Source: Rheinheimera pacifica
GTDB lineage: Bacteria; Pseudomonadota; Gammaproteobacteria; Enterobacterales; Alteromonadaceae
NCBI RefSeq assembly: GCF_024809855.1
Contig: NZ_JANUEM010000015.1
Location: 40,735-104,734 of the forward strand
Reading direction: 5' to 3'
Length of the DNA stretch: 64,000 nucleotides
Below are positions 18,600-28,590 of the stretch, one piece after another; position 1 is the stretch's first letter; each line of letters opens with the position of its first letter. Position numbers and translations under genes: made by a program. A model generated the notes under the pieces. It saw nothing but the letters and a program-made list of their open reading frames with translations, searched no databases and was not told where the DNA came from.

Positions 18600-19730
18600 A
18601 TGGCGTACACAACCTTTAACCGACAAATTAACGATCAAATGAAAGAGCCAATGTTCTTCGGTAATCCGGTGAATGTTTCGCGCTATGATCAGCAAAAATA
18701 CGGTATTTTCGAAAAATTGATCGAAAAACAGCTGAGCTTTTTCTGGCGGCCGGAAGAAGTTGATGTCAGTAAAGATCGGATTGACTATCAAAACCTGCCA
18801 GAGCATGAAAAGCATATTTTCATCAGTAATCTGAAATATCAAACCCTGCTGGATTCGGTACAGGGGCGCTCGCCCAATGTCGCTTTTTTGCCTATTGTCT
18901 CTTTGCCTGAGCTGGAAACCTGGATTGAAACCTGGGCTTTTAGCGAAACCATCCACAGCCGCAGTTATACCCATATTGTGCGTAACATCAGTGCCGAGCC
19001 GCACAAAGTGTTTGACGACATTATGCTGAACGAGAAGATCCTTGAGCGCGCCGAAGATGTTACCCGCTACTACGATGACCTGATAAACGGCATTAACCTG
19101 TATCAGCGTTGCGGTGAAGGTACACACACTATTAACGGCGAAACACACAGCATCAGCCTGTACGAGTTAAAACGCCGCTTATATTTGTGCGTGATGTCGG
19201 TAAACGTGCTGGAAGCAATTCGCTTTTACGTTAGCTTCGCCTGCAGCTTCGCCTTTGCTGAGCGCGAGCTGATGGAAGGTAATGCGAAAATTATCCGTCT
19301 GATTGCCCGTGACGAAGCTCTGCATTTAACCGGCACCCAGCACATGCTGAATATTATGGCCGCCGGCGATGATGACGCCGATATGGCAAAGATTGCCAAA
19401 GAATGTGAAGAAGAAGCTTATACTATTTTCCGTAAGGCCGCCGAGCAGGAAAAAGACTGGGCGCAGTACTTATTTAAAGATGGCTCAATGATTGGCCTGA
19501 ATAAAGATATTTTGTGCCAATATGTCGAATACATTACTAACAGCCGGATGCAGGCTATTGGTATGAAAGCTATTTTTCCTACCACGCAAAACCCTATTCC
19601 GTGGATCAATACCTGGCTGGTATCAGACAATGTGCAGGTGGCACCGCAAGAAGCCGAAATCAGCTCTTATCTGGTTGGCCAGATTGATAACGAAGTTGAT
19701 GGTGGCGACTTCGGCGATTTCGATCTCTAA
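18600..19730 (+). CDS. nrdB: Ribonucleoside-diphosphate reductase subunit beta, class Ia
   Basis: The small subunit (376 aa) holding the diferric-tyrosyl radical. Iron ligands fall in [13 protein letters not shown] and [14 protein letters not shown]; the radical Tyr is in LLDSVQ-upstream KYQTLLD/IHSRSY segment region typical of E. coli NrdB. ATG 18600 gives MAYTTF exactly as in E. coli; a GTG at 18594 has the better-spaced AGGA (6 bases) and would add two residues. Ends [17 protein letters not shown], the NrdA-docking tail. Confidence 0.96.
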   Translation: MAYTTFNRQINDQMKEPMFFGNPVNVSRYDQQKYGIFEKLIEKQLSFFWRPEEVDVSKDRIDYQNLPEHEKHIFISNLKYQTLLDSVQGRSPNVAFLPIVSLPELETWIETWAFSETIHSRSYTHIVRNISAEPHKVFDDIMLNEKILERAEDVTRYYDDLINGINLYQRCGEGTHTINGETHSISLYELKRRLYLCVMSVNVLEAIRFYVSFACSFAFAERELMEGNAKIIRLIARDEALHLTGTQHMLNIMAAGDDDADMAKIAKECEEEAYTIFRKAAEQEKDWAQYLFKDGSMIGLNKDILCQYVEYITNSRMQAIGMKAIFPTTQNPIPWINTWLVSDNVQVAPQEAEISSYLVGQIDNEVDGGDFGDFDL

Positions 19731-19738
19731 GCCTGTTT

Positions 19739-19993
19739 ATGCCTGACATTAAGCTTAGCAATGGCGCTGTTATCAACTTTGATAACAGCGCACGAACTTT
19801 GCTTGATGCACTGGAGCGTGAACAATTAGAAGTAAATTTTCATTGCCGGGAAGGCTATTGTGGTGCCTGCCGCTGTAAATTACTATGCGGCGAAGTAAGT
19901 TATATTAATGAACCGCTGGCTTTTGTCCGTAAAGGTGAGTTTCTGCCTTGCTGTAGCGTTCCGGTTACAGATATAGAAATTGAAATCCCCTGA
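19739..19993 (+). CDS. yfaE: 2Fe-2S ferredoxin YfaE, RNR cofactor maintenance
   Basis: An 84-residue plant-type ferredoxin with the cluster motif CREGYCGACRCKLL and a distal Cys in LPCCSVP. YfaE supplies electrons to regenerate the NrdB diferric-tyrosyl cofactor. Eight bases after nrdB, clearly the third gene of the operon. Confidence 0.93.
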   Translation: MPDIKLSNGAVINFDNSARTLLDALEREQLEVNFHCREGYCGACRCKLLCGEVSYINEPLAFVRKGEFLPCCSVPVTDIEIEIP

Positions 19994-20063
19994 ACTGATG
20001 GTAATTTCTGGCGTATTCCCGCAGACTATTGATAATACTCATTGATCTTTAAGGAGATCGATA

Positions 20064-21149
20064 ATGAAAGCCTTATTGTTTTTGCTCGCCGGTGCCCTGC
20101 CAGCCAGTAACGTAGCCCAGTACGAAGAGTTGCTGGCCAAATCTCAGTTTAGCGAACTTGAGCACCAGATTTTACAACAAAGCGATTATAAGCAGCATGG
20201 CGATATCTTAGTGATCTACGCCAAAGCTCTGATTGCCCAGCAACGGCTGGAAGATGCCAATACCTTGCTTAACTTTGCCGTAGAACAATTTCCGGGTAAC
20301 AGCGAGCTTAATTATCTGGCAGGCTTGAGTAAAATCCGTTTAGCGAGTAATGGTAACGTATTTTCGGCTAAAGAACGGGCTGCGCGTGGTGTGGAATTAT
20401 TGCAAAAAGCCGTGATTATAAAACCTGATCACTATGCTGCCCGCCAGGCACTAATTGATTTTTATAGCGTTGCACCTGCCAATGCCGGCGGCGATAAAGA
20501 ACTGGCATTGACAATGACAGAACAACTGGCAAAAGAAAATCCGGCTCAGGCATTACTGGCACAAAGCCGTATTTTGTTAAATGAAAAGAAACCCGCCGAA
20601 GCTTTGGCTCTGCTGGAACAAATGATACCAGACCCGCCTAATGCCCGCCTGCTGGCACGTAAAGCGCAAATTCTTAATGAACTGGAAGACTATGACGGCG
20701 CTTTTGACAACTACAAACTGGCGGCAGAATATGCAACCGATCTAACCGACAAATACAATGCGCTGTACCATATTGGCCGCCTGGCAGTTATGGCCGATCA
20801 GGATGCTATGCAGGGTATTACGGCGTTGCAGCAATACCTGGAGTTTTACAGTGACAGCGAAAACAAAACCCTACCCTGGGCCACGCTGCGTCTGGCACAA
20901 CTGATGTACCGTACCGGTGATAACTTCGAAGCCACCTTGTTGGTCGGCAGCCTGACACACGCCCGGGTTGCTGATGAAGAATTCAACCTTATTCTGTTAA
21001 GTTTACTCAGCGCATTAAAAGCTAAAGACGCACCAACCGTTATTGAACAACCAGAAGCGGTAACAGAGCCAATACAAGAAAAGCAGGAAGAAAAGCAAGA
21101 TAACGGACAGGATCAGGCCGAAACAAAAGAAACCAAACAGGAGATCTGA
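20064..21149 (+). CDS. Tetratricopeptide repeat protein of unknown role
   Basis: A 361-residue protein with a short hydrophobic N-terminus (KALLFLLAGALPAS), probably a signal peptide, then helix pairs typical of TPRs through residue 310 (for example ALLEQMIPDPPNARLLARKAQILNE). The last 40 residues are Glu/Gln/Lys-rich and disordered-looking. AAGGAGATCGATA precedes the ATG. It follows yfaE after 70 bases and ends in its own terminator. Probably an envelope scaffold, but no partner is evident. Confidence 0.75.
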   Translation: MKALLFLLAGALPASNVAQYEELLAKSQFSELEHQILQQSDYKQHGDILVIYAKALIAQQRLEDANTLLNFAVEQFPGNSELNYLAGLSKIRLASNGNVFSAKERAARGVELLQKAVIIKPDHYAARQALIDFYSVAPANAGGDKELALTMTEQLAKENPAQALLAQSRILLNEKKPAEALALLEQMIPDPPNARLLARKAQILNELEDYDGAFDNYKLAAEYATDLTDKYNALYHIGRLAVMADQDAMQGITALQQYLEFYSDSENKTLPWATLRLAQLMYRTGDNFEATLLVGSLTHARVADEEFNLILLSLLSALKAKDAPTVIEQPEAVTEPIQEKQEEKQDNGQDQAETKETKQEI

Positions 21150-21162
21150 TGATCTCCTGTTT
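21135..21162. terminator. Bidirectional terminator between the TPR gene and yceI
   Basis: AAACAGGAGATC-TGAT-GATCTCCTGTTT is a perfect twelve-pair stem containing the TPR gene stop codon. On the leftward strand it is followed by a U-rich run (GGTTTCTTTTG), so it serves the convergent yceI transcript too. Confidence 0.8.
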
Positions 21163-21169
21163 CGCGGTA

Positions 21170-21739
21170 TTACTTACGAATACCTTCTACCGTTAAATCC
21201 AGCTGCACAGTGGCAGATGCCGGGCCTAAATCAGTATTAATAGCAAAGTCTTTAAGGGTTAAGGTGGTAGTACCGGCAAAACCTGCACGGTAACCGCCCC
21301 ACGGGTCTTTACCCTCCCCCAGTTTTTCTGCGGCAATAACTACCTCTTTAGTCACACCATTTAAGGTAAGGTTGCCATGCAAATCAAAAGTGTCGCCTGC
21401 CTTGGGGACAATTTTAGTACTGACAAAAGTGGCTTTAGGGTGTTTGCTGACATTTAGAAAATCACCGCTGCGCAGGTGTTTATCGCGTTCGGCATGGTTA
21501 GAATCGACACTGTTAGTGTCGATAGTCAGCTGAATTTTAGAAGCTTCCAGTTTGTCAGCGTCATAGCTGAAATCACCGGAAAATGTATTAAAGCGACCAT
21601 ATAACCAGCTATATCCCAGGTGGCTTATTTTAAATTGCACAAAGGCATGCGCGCCTTGTGTATCAATAACGTAGTCAGCCGCTTGCGCCGGTACTGCCAT
21701 CATAGCGGCCATTGACGCAGCCAATAATAGTTTTTTCAT
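21170..21739 (-). CDS. yceI: YceI family periplasmic lipid-binding-like protein
   Basis: A 189-residue secreted protein: signal peptide at 1-20 ending AQA-AD, then the YceI beta-barrel lipocalin-like fold ([33 protein letters not shown]). Homologues bind polyisoprenoids; the role in this cell is not established. It follows the cytochrome b561 gene by 14 bases, the yceJ-yceI pairing of E. coli. GGAG lies six bases before the ATG. Confidence 0.9.
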   Translation of the reverse strand: MKKLLLAASMAAMMAVPAQAADYVIDTQGAHAFVQFKISHLGYSWLYGRFNTFSGDFSYDADKLEASKIQLTIDTNSVDSNHAERDKHLRSGDFLNVSKHPKATFVSTKIVPKAGDTFDLHGNLTLNGVTKEVVIAAEKLGEGKDPWGGYRAGFAGTTTLTLKDFAINTDLGPASATVQLDLTVEGIRK

Positions 21740-21753
21740 TGTTATCTCCAGAG

Positions 21754-22302
21754 TTAAGGTTTACGCCCAAACATACGTTTTAGCGTATTGTCTTTATCAA
21801 TAAAGTGATGCTTTAATGCCGCCAGACTATGTAGTACAGCCAACGTTATCAAACTGTAGGCGACATATTCATGCACTAAGCCTGCTATATCCGCCTGGTT
21901 GGCAAACAATGCCCCCAGCGAAGGAACCTCAAACCAGGTAAACACCGCTATTGGCCGGCCATCTTCTGTAGAAATAAGATAGCCACTTATTACCAATATA
22001 AAAATACCTAAATACAAACAAAACTGTACCGCAGCCGATGTACGTTTTTCCCAGCCTTTATGCGATGCCAATGCTGATGGCGGAGGGCTGAAATAACGCC
22101 ACAAAACGCGCAGTAGCATTGCTATGGCCAGTAAAATACCAACACTTTTATGCCAGTATGGTGCTGTTCGATACCACTCGCTGTAATAGCTCAGATCTAC
22201 CATCCAAAAACCCACACCAAACAAGCCAAATACTGTTAATGCTACCAGCCAGTGCAGTACAACACTGATTAAACCATATTGGGATGAACTATTTTTCAGC
22301 AT
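21754..22302 (-). CDS. Cytochrome b561 (YceJ/CybB-like)
   Basis: A 182-residue four-helix membrane cytochrome. Candidate haem ligands are His17 ([10 protein letters not shown]), His50 (APYWHKSVG), and histidines in LVHEYVAYS and [13 protein letters not shown] near the C-terminus. These proteins pass electrons between quinols and periplasmic acceptors. Operonic with yceI. Confidence 0.88.
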   Translation of the reverse strand: MLKNSSSQYGLISVVLHWLVALTVFGLFGVGFWMVDLSYYSEWYRTAPYWHKSVGILLAIAMLLRVLWRYFSPPPSALASHKGWEKRTSAAVQFCLYLGIFILVISGYLISTEDGRPIAVFTWFEVPSLGALFANQADIAGLVHEYVAYSLITLAVLHSLAALKHHFIDKDNTLKRMFGRKP

Positions 22303-22420
22303 ACTGAGCTCCTGTAATTTCCTGATAATATAGCAATTTCATTAAAGTAAAATTGCAATATTCATCAAAAATAATTCTATTTATTAGAAAGATTTGCCGG
22401 TGTCATGTTTATAAAGGCGC

Positions 22421-22444
22421 AAAAAAGCCAGCATTAAGCTGGCT
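22421..22444 (-). terminator. trhO terminator
   Basis: Read leftward, AGCCAGC-TTAAT-GCTGGCT is followed by TTTTT. It lies 24 bases past the trhO stop. Confidence 0.8.
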
Positions 22445-22467
22445 CCAATCATAGCTGACGACAATAT

Positions 22468-23382
22468 TTACTCAAATTTACCATCACGAATATGCTTTTC
22501 TCCGCGCTGCCTGGCTAACTCAACCTGACGCTGGCGCTCAGCAAAGGCTGCTTTTTGCTCTGTTGTCGTATTGTCATAACAATGCGGACAGCTCAAACCT
22601 TTAACATATTTATCAGAGGTCATTTCTTCTACCGACAATGGCATACGGCAGGCATAACACTGATCATAGCTTCCTTGTTCCAGACCATGCTTTACCGCTA
22701 CGCGCTGGTCAAATACAAAGCACTCGCCTTGCCACAGGCTATTTTGTTCCGGCATTTCTTCTAAGTATTTCAGAATACCGCCATCAAGGTGATACACCTC
22801 GTCAAAGCCTTGCTCTTTTAAAAAAGCGGTGGATTTTTCGCAGCGGATACCACCGGTACAAAACATGGCGACTTTCTTATGTTTGGCTTTATCTAAATTC
22901 TCTGCCGCCCACTGCGGAAATTCACGAAAGGTAGTAGTGTTGGGATTTATCGCATTTTTAAAAGTGCCGATAGCCACTTCGTAGTCATTGCGGGTATCAA
23001 TTAAAATGGTGTCGGGATCGCTGATCAGTTGGTTCCAGTCATCGCCTTTTACATAAGTACCGACAATGTGCGCAGGGTTAATACCTTCTACGCCCATAGT
23101 AACAATTTCTTTTTTCAGTTTTACTTTAGTGCGGTAAAACGCCAGTTCGTTAGACAGTGATTCTTTGTAACTCATACCATCAAAGCGGCTATCAGCATTA
23201 AGCCAGGCTTTAACGGCATCCACTCCGGCACGTTCACCACAGATGGTACCATTAATACCTTCTTCAGCCAGTAATAACGTCCCTTTGACTTTGTTCGCTA
23301 CCATGTGATCGTACAGCGCATCGCGCAGTGTTACGTAATCAGGCAAACGGACAAATTTATATAAAGCAGCAACTACGTACAT
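22468..23382 (-). CDS. trhO: tRNA uridine(34) hydroxylase TrhO (YceA)
   Basis: A 304-residue rhodanese-domain enzyme that makes 5-hydroxyuridine at tRNA position 34. The N-terminal acylphosphatase-like region (to about 95) includes [12 protein letters not shown]; the rhodanese domain has the catalytic Cys in [12 protein letters not shown] (about 178). A C-terminal zinc-like Cys set appears as CYACRMPL and CPHC. AGAGG precedes the ATG. Confidence 0.93.
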   Translation of the reverse strand: MYVVAALYKFVRLPDYVTLRDALYDHMVANKVKGTLLLAEEGINGTICGERAGVDAVKAWLNADSRFDGMSYKESLSNELAFYRTKVKLKKEIVTMGVEGINPAHIVGTYVKGDDWNQLISDPDTILIDTRNDYEVAIGTFKNAINPNTTTFREFPQWAAENLDKAKHKKVAMFCTGGIRCEKSTAFLKEQGFDEVYHLDGGILKYLEEMPEQNSLWQGECFVFDQRVAVKHGLEQGSYDQCYACRMPLSVEEMTSDKYVKGLSCPHCYDNTTTEQKAAFAERQRQVELARQRGEKHIRDGKFE

Positions 23383-23476
23383 AACTTACCTCTTGCAAAG
23401 GCGGACCGTAAATCCGAAGCAATATTAAAATCGGGCGTATTATAGCGTTCGCAGTAATTAAGGCAAGTCCACATAT

Positions 23477-24007
23477 TTAATGTGGTTTTTCCAGCAATGC
23501 AGAAAGATTAAGTTGTAATAAATGCTCGCCATCGGTAATAGACAACAGCGGATCTTCGCGCCATACACTAAGCTTCATATGGCTTTTCAGCATCAGACAA
23601 CACTCTGCCAGCTGTGCAGCACTCAGTGTAAAAATACGTTGATTAGCTGGCCACTGGTCGTGTTGTGCTTTGCTGGTTTCCTGTTCATCCAACACCAACA
23701 GCAGTTGATCTGCCAGGTGCGAAGCACGCAACCGGCGTTTTTCGGGTACCAGCTCCAGTTGGCACCAGAGCTGAAAATGCTGCTGTTGATCCTGAATATA
23801 CAAGTCAGGCGCTTTACCGCCTGAGTCATCTTTAGCAAAACTGGGGTGTTGTTCGTACAAGCTAAAATAAGCCAGTAAGCGTTTGGCAAAATGCTCTGCG
23901 CTTTCCCCCTGCCAGGGTGAAACATAATGCCGTTGTTGCTGATAAGCATGGCTGGCTTCGCAACTGTATTGCAGATCCAGCTTTATTACCTTGCTGGCCA
24001 TTTGCAT
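23477..24007 (-). CDS. YaeQ family protein
   Basis: A 176-residue protein aligning by eye with E. coli YaeQ: FAKRLLAYFSLYEQ, LWCQLELVPEKRRLRAS and the C-terminal DGEHLLQLNLSALLE. The YaeQ fold resembles PD-(D/E)XK nucleases, but its activity is not established. It diverges somewhat from the enteric version and has a Gln-rich middle. ATG 24007 is preferred because GAGG lies eight bases upstream; 24001 is the alternative. The LysE-type exporter gene lies 45 bases upstream in the same direction. Confidence 0.8.
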   Translation of the reverse strand: MQMASKVIKLDLQYSCEASHAYQQQRHYVSPWQGESAEHFAKRLLAYFSLYEQHPSFAKDDSGGKAPDLYIQDQQQHFQLWCQLELVPEKRRLRASHLADQLLLVLDEQETSKAQHDQWPANQRIFTLSAAQLAECCLMLKSHMKLSVWREDPLLSITDGEHLLQLNLSALLEKPH

Positions 24008-24052
24008 GATCACAACCTCACTAAGCCAGACTCTGTCTGGCATAGGCAGAGT

Positions 24053-24697
24053 TTAGCGGTTAATACCTGAAACAACCAGATGCATAGCCAGTGCCAATAA
24101 TAATAGCCCCATTAACCGATCAAACCAGTAGCCTTTTAGCAGTAAAAAACCTCTTACTTTTGTTTGAGTTAGAATGATTGATAACATACAAAACCAGGCT
24201 GCTGTGGCAGCAGCCATATAACCACCATAAATTACTTTGTAAAAAAGTGGTGTCGCTGGCGAAATAATGACCGCAAACAGCGATAAGAAGAATAAGGTAG
24301 CTTTGGGATTTAAGCCATTAGTAATAAAACCAGCTACAAAGGCTTTACCGGTTGAGGGCATATTCTCATGTACGCTGTTAGCAATAGCTTGTTCAGGATG
24401 CGACGGTGCAGAGCTTCTCAGCGCCATTATGCCGATGTAAAACAAATACCCTGCTGCGGCAAAGCTTAATACGTTAAACAGCCAGGGTGTAGTCTGAATA
24501 AGCACTGCTATGCCCACCAGTGACCAGGTAACATGCAACAGTATTGCAGCACCAATGCCAAGGCTAGCAGCAGTCGCCGCTTTGCGGCCAAACCGCACGG
24601 CATAACGCAGCACTATGGCAAAATCCGGCCCGGGGCTAGCAACCGCCATCAGGTGTACTACAGCAATTAATAAAAACTCCGGCCAAAAACCTGCCAC
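24053..24697 (-). CDS. LysE/RhtB family amino acid exporter
   Basis: A 214-residue inner-membrane protein with six hydrophobic helices and the family motif ASPGPDFAIVLRYAVRFGRK at residues 20-39; GLNPKATLFFLSLF near 130 is also diagnostic. It likely exports amino acids such as homoserine, threonine or lysine analogues; the substrate cannot be read from sequence. GTG start with GAGG seven bases upstream. Confidence 0.88.
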   Translation of the reverse strand: MAGFWPEFLLIAVVHLMAVASPGPDFAIVLRYAVRFGRKAATAASLGIGAAILLHVTWSLVGIAVLIQTTPWLFNVLSFAAAGYLFYIGIMALRSSAPSHPEQAIANSVHENMPSTGKAFVAGFITNGLNPKATLFFLSLFAVIISPATPLFYKVIYGGYMAAATAAWFCMLSIILTQTKVRGFLLLKGYWFDRLMGLLLLALAMHLVVSGINR

Positions 24698-24858
24698 GTA
24701 GAAACCTCAACAGTAAAAAACAAATATTCTAATAACTTCTGCCGGTGTTGTACCAGAATTTAATCGCTGATAGCTGTCATTTAGGCTATTCACTCCGTAT
24801 GGCGTTTGCTGGCGCAGCATAAAACTGTAAAATGTTTATTTTTTTGAGAGATTTCAAC

Positions 24859-27207
24859 ATGCGCCGTATCCCTGTTTTGCGACGTTACAGCCTGTTATCA
24901 ATATTTGTTGGTCTGGCATTTAATGTTGCAGCACAAGAGCAAACGCAACGCTATACCGGCGTTGTAACAGATCCTCAGGGCCAACCGCTGAAAAATGCCC
25001 GTGTCCACATCCATGGCCGCCAGCAGTATGTTTATGCCGATGAACAAGGCCGTTTTAGCATTCAGGCTCCGGCCAATGCAGAACTGCATATCTCAGCTGC
25101 GGGTTATGGCGATAGCTTTATTACCGTAACGCCGGCGCAACCACAATTGAATATTAACTTACTACCAGGTGGTGTAGAGCGTATTGTAGTCGCCGCCTCA
25201 GGTATTCATAAATACAACCTGGAAATGGCGACGCCGGTATCCGTATTAACCGGAGAAGAGCTAAGCCGGCGTACTGAGCCTACTATTGGCGAAACGTTAA
25301 AGTATGAGCCTGGCGTACATGCCAATTATTATGGCCCGGTGGCATCAAGCCCGATTATCCGAGGCCTGGACGGCCCGCGCGTACGTATTTTAAATAATGG
25401 TCTGGACACGGCGGATGTATCCCGTGTCGGGCCGGACCATGCAATTAGTGCAGATGCCATTACCGCGCAACAAATTGAAGTATTGCGAGGCCCCGCTACT
25501 TTACTGTATGGCAGTGGCGCTATTGGTGGGGTGATCAACGTTGTAGATAACCGTATTCCGCGCCAGTTACGCAGCAGCAGCGAAACCACCCTGGAAACCC
25601 GCTATGTGGATGTTTCAGATGAAAAAACTGTCGCATTAAACCACGAAGGCAGTAACAATAATATTGCCTGGCACTTTGATGGCTTTAACCGTGATAGCTC
25701 AGATTATGGTGTACCACGTTTTAGCAACGATGAAGGCGACAGCAGTAAAACACTGGAAAACTCCTGGATACAAAGCAAAGCTGTTAATGGCGGTGTCAGT
25801 TATATTGGCGAGCGCGGTTTATTCGGCATCAGCATTGGTCGGCTGGAATCTGACTATGGTATCCCGGGTCATCACCACCATGAGGAAGAACACGACGAAC
25901 ATGACGATGAACATTTGCACGATGATGACAATGTTTTTGCCAAACTAAAGCAAAACCGCGTCAGTGTAGCCGGTGAATGGTACAGCCCGTTTTCGGGTAT
26001 TGAAACTTTATCACTTAATACTGCTTACACTGATTATCAACATCAGGAAATTGAAGCAGGTAGCATAGGTTCCACCTTTAAAAACAAAGCACTGGAAAGC
26101 CGTATTACGCTGGAACATGAAACCATTGGCGGTTGGCATGGCCTGGTAGGCTACCATTTACAGCACGCTGATTATCAGGCCCTGGGCGAAGAAGCATTTA
26201 CACCGGACAGCAAAACATTAACGCATGCGCTTTTTATGCTGGAAGAAAAACAGTTTGGTAATTTATCAGCTCAGTTGGGCGGCCGTATTGAGCGGACAAA
26301 GCATGATGCTGGCGCATTGGCGCTGGGGCATGATGATGCCTTAGTTAATGGCATGGCTGACAGGTTTGCAGCTGTCAGTGCGTCGGCCGGTGTGGTCTGG
26401 GAATTTGTACCGGGCTTTTCCTGGGCATTGGCAGTAAGCCGCTCAGAGCGTGCGCCCAGTGCGGCAGAGCTGTATTCGAACGGTGCGCATATTGCCACCA
26501 GCAGCTATGAACTTGGCCTGATGTACCAGCTACATGATGGTGAACTGGAGTTATCTGAACAAAAAGCAAAAAAAGAAACTGCAAATAATATCGATATCAC
26601 CTTTCGCAGTTTTAACGGCGATCTGAGTTTCACCTATAACTTTTTCTACAACAAGGTACACAACTACCTGTATCTGGCAGATACCGGCCTTACCATGGCA
26701 GATTTAGAAGCGGGCCATGGTGACGAAGCAGATGAGGAAGATCACAGCCATGAAAATTTTGGCTTGTATCAGTATCAGCAGCAGGATGCCACCTTGTACG
26801 GTGCAGAATTTGAAGCCCGCTACAAGTTAGATCATGCTCAATCACTGAATGTATTTTTTGACGCCGTGCGCGCCAAACTGGATGGTGGTGATTATCTGCC
26901 ACGTATTCCGCCTTATAAAACCGGCCTGGGTTATCAGTACAACGGTATTAACTGGAGCGCTGATTTAGGTATAACGCGTTACGCAAAGCAGGACAAAGTG
27001 TCAGCCAACGAAACCGTTACCAAAGCCTATACCCTGCTTGATGCCAGCGTAAATTACGATTTCAGTTTGTCCCGGTTAGATATGAGCGTATTTTTACGCG
27101 GCACCAATTTAACCAACGAGTTGGGTTTTGTGCACAGCTCTTTTATCAAAGCCGATGCGCCACTGCCAGGCCGGGCGATAACCGTTGGCCTGCGGGCAAC
27201 CTTCTGA
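24859..27207 (+). CDS. TonB-dependent receptor with His-rich loops, probable zinc uptake (ZnuD-like)
   Basis: A 782-residue outer-membrane receptor. After a signal peptide (to about 25) comes a carboxypeptidase-regulatory-like beta domain (GVVTDPQGQPLKNARV...), then the plug (about 95-215; LRGPATLLYGSGAIGGVINV) and the barrel ending in a terminal Phe. Two extracellular-loop-like stretches are rich in His, Asp and Glu: residues 338-357 (GHHHHEEEHDEHDDEHLHD) and 617-633 (GHGDEADEEDHSHEN), as in zinc receptor ZnuD. ATG 24859 has GAGAG eight bases upstream and starts a good signal peptide. Metal specificity is inference; no Zur site was recognised. Confidence 0.85.
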   Translation: MRRIPVLRRYSLLSIFVGLAFNVAAQEQTQRYTGVVTDPQGQPLKNARVHIHGRQQYVYADEQGRFSIQAPANAELHISAAGYGDSFITVTPAQPQLNINLLPGGVERIVVAASGIHKYNLEMATPVSVLTGEELSRRTEPTIGETLKYEPGVHANYYGPVASSPIIRGLDGPRVRILNNGLDTADVSRVGPDHAISADAITAQQIEVLRGPATLLYGSGAIGGVINVVDNRIPRQLRSSSETTLETRYVDVSDEKTVALNHEGSNNNIAWHFDGFNRDSSDYGVPRFSNDEGDSSKTLENSWIQSKAVNGGVSYIGERGLFGISIGRLESDYGIPGHHHHEEEHDEHDDEHLHDDDNVFAKLKQNRVSVAGEWYSPFSGIETLSLNTAYTDYQHQEIEAGSIGSTFKNKALESRITLEHETIGGWHGLVGYHLQHADYQALGEEAFTPDSKTLTHALFMLEEKQFGNLSAQLGGRIERTKHDAGALALGHDDALVNGMADRFAAVSASAGVVWEFVPGFSWALAVSRSERAPSAAELYSNGAHIATSSYELGLMYQLHDGELELSEQKAKKETANNIDITFRSFNGDLSFTYNFFYNKVHNYLYLADTGLTMADLEAGHGDEADEEDHSHENFGLYQYQQQDATLYGAEFEARYKLDHAQSLNVFFDAVRAKLDGGDYLPRIPPYKTGLGYQYNGINWSADLGITRYAKQDKVSANETVTKAYTLLDASVNYDFSLSRLDMSVFLRGTNLTNELGFVHSSFIKADAPLPGRAITVGLRATF

Positions 27208-27215
27208 TAAATTAC

Positions 27216-27240
27216 GCCCGGTTTAACCGGGCTTTTTATT
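27216..27240 (+). terminator. Terminator of the His-rich receptor gene
   Basis: GCCCGGTT-T-AACCGGGC followed by TTTTTATT. It lies between two convergent genes and is palindromic, but only the rightward strand has a good U-tract. Confidence 0.85.
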
Positions 27241-28576
27241 ACAGAAAACGGTCTTTAACGCGGCCCCACTGGTAATAAGCCAGCTGACCAAGCCGCCTGA
27301 AAGCCGGTAACGGAAACGGCGGCAGGCGGTTTTGGTATATCGGCAACGGCGGTACTTTAATGCCCATGGTTAATTCGGCCAGACGCACTCCGGCCAGAGT
27401 ACTGAACGATAAACCACTGCCGCAATAACCGCCGGCATAAAACAATCCGGGTTCAGCTTCACACACCCGTGGTAAATCATCATATGACACGGCAACCCAG
27501 CCACTCCAGTGGTATTCACAACCTAACTGTGCCAGCACCGGGAAACAGGTTTTAAGTGCGCTTAACAGACGCGCCGGATACACTGCTTTTTCAGCATCTT
27601 TACCATACACGGCACTACGCCCGCCGAATAAAATACGGTTATCCGGTAACTTACGGTAGTAGTATTTCAGCGCACGGGTATCCATTACCAACTGAGTGTG
27701 GTGTAAACCACTTTGTTCAAGCTGCTCCGCTGTCAGCGGCTGGGTAACAATAATGCTGCTTAGCACCGGCAAACAGGCGCGGTTTAACGGTGGGTACAGG
27801 CACTTGGGTGTGTAACCATTAGTTGCCAGCACCAGTTGTTTACAACGCAATCTGGCCTGTGGCGTTTGCAGCAGAAAACTGCCGTCAGTGCCGCGCTGCC
27901 AACTTAACAACGGAGAACCTGTGTAGAGCTTGGCACCACTTTGTTGCGCCATAGCTGCATAGCCCTGAGCAAGTGTCAGCGGGTTAACGCCAAAACAATC
28001 GGGGAACCTGACAGCCCCATAGGCATGGGGGTTGTGCATATAGTCGTTTTTCAGTTGCGCAGCAGACAAATACTCTGCCTGATAACCAAACTGACGCTGC
28101 AAAAACGCTGCCTGTGCCGGTAACTCTGCCGCTATCGTTGCATTATGAGCGACTTTTAAATAGCCCTCTGGCTGGATATCGCAAGCAATATCGCCCTCTG
28201 CAATCATCTGCTTAACCTGCTCTATAGCAGCGCCGTATTCCTGGTGAAACAACTGTGCAGTATCTAAGCCAAATCGTTTTGTCAGCTGTGCCAGCCCAAG
28301 GCGACCGGTGCCACGCAGTACAAAACCGGCGTTACGGCCACTACAGCCCCAGCCGGTCTGATGCGCTTCCAATATAGTAACGTCGCGGTTAAACCGTTTT
28401 GCCAACTGATAGGCACAGCTCAGCCCCGTATAACCGGCGCCAATCACTACAATGTCTGTGCTTTGGTCAGCTACAATTGCACCAGTGCCTGCGCTGTTTT
28501 TGGTTTGCGCAGCCCAGTAAGAAGACGGATAGTTTGCCCCCTGCCCGATATCCTTATCCACCAGCGGATCATACAT
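27239..28576 (-). CDS. FAD-dependent amine/amino acid oxidase (DAO family, PuuB-like)
   Basis: A 445-residue flavoprotein. The dinucleotide-binding motif VVIGAGYTGLSCAYQLAKR lies at residues 44-62 and GCSGRNAGFVL just after (about 78), both typical of gamma-glutamylputrescine oxidase-type DAO enzymes; a second FAD contact appears near the end (LFYAGGYCGSGLS). It should oxidise a secondary amine or amino acid to an imine, giving H2O2 or reducing a quinone. Substrate unknown. The GNAT gene lies 14 bases upstream in the same direction. Confidence 0.82.
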   Translation of the reverse strand: MYDPLVDKDIGQGANYPSSYWAAQTKNSAGTGAIVADQSTDIVVIGAGYTGLSCAYQLAKRFNRDVTILEAHQTGWGCSGRNAGFVLRGTGRLGLAQLTKRFGLDTAQLFHQEYGAAIEQVKQMIAEGDIACDIQPEGYLKVAHNATIAAELPAQAAFLQRQFGYQAEYLSAAQLKNDYMHNPHAYGAVRFPDCFGVNPLTLAQGYAAMAQQSGAKLYTGSPLLSWQRGTDGSFLLQTPQARLRCKQLVLATNGYTPKCLYPPLNRACLPVLSSIIVTQPLTAEQLEQSGLHHTQLVMDTRALKYYYRKLPDNRILFGGRSAVYGKDAEKAVYPARLLSALKTCFPVLAQLGCEYHWSGWVAVSYDDLPRVCEAEPGLFYAGGYCGSGLSFSTLAGVRLAELTMGIKVPPLPIYQNRLPPFPLPAFRRLGQLAYYQWGRVKDRFL

Positions 28577-28590
28577 AACGGGCTCCTGAA

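Noticed and set aside
18582..19148. 188-codon leftward open frame over nrdB
   Set aside because: Antisense shadow of the highly conserved nrdB gene; no start signal.
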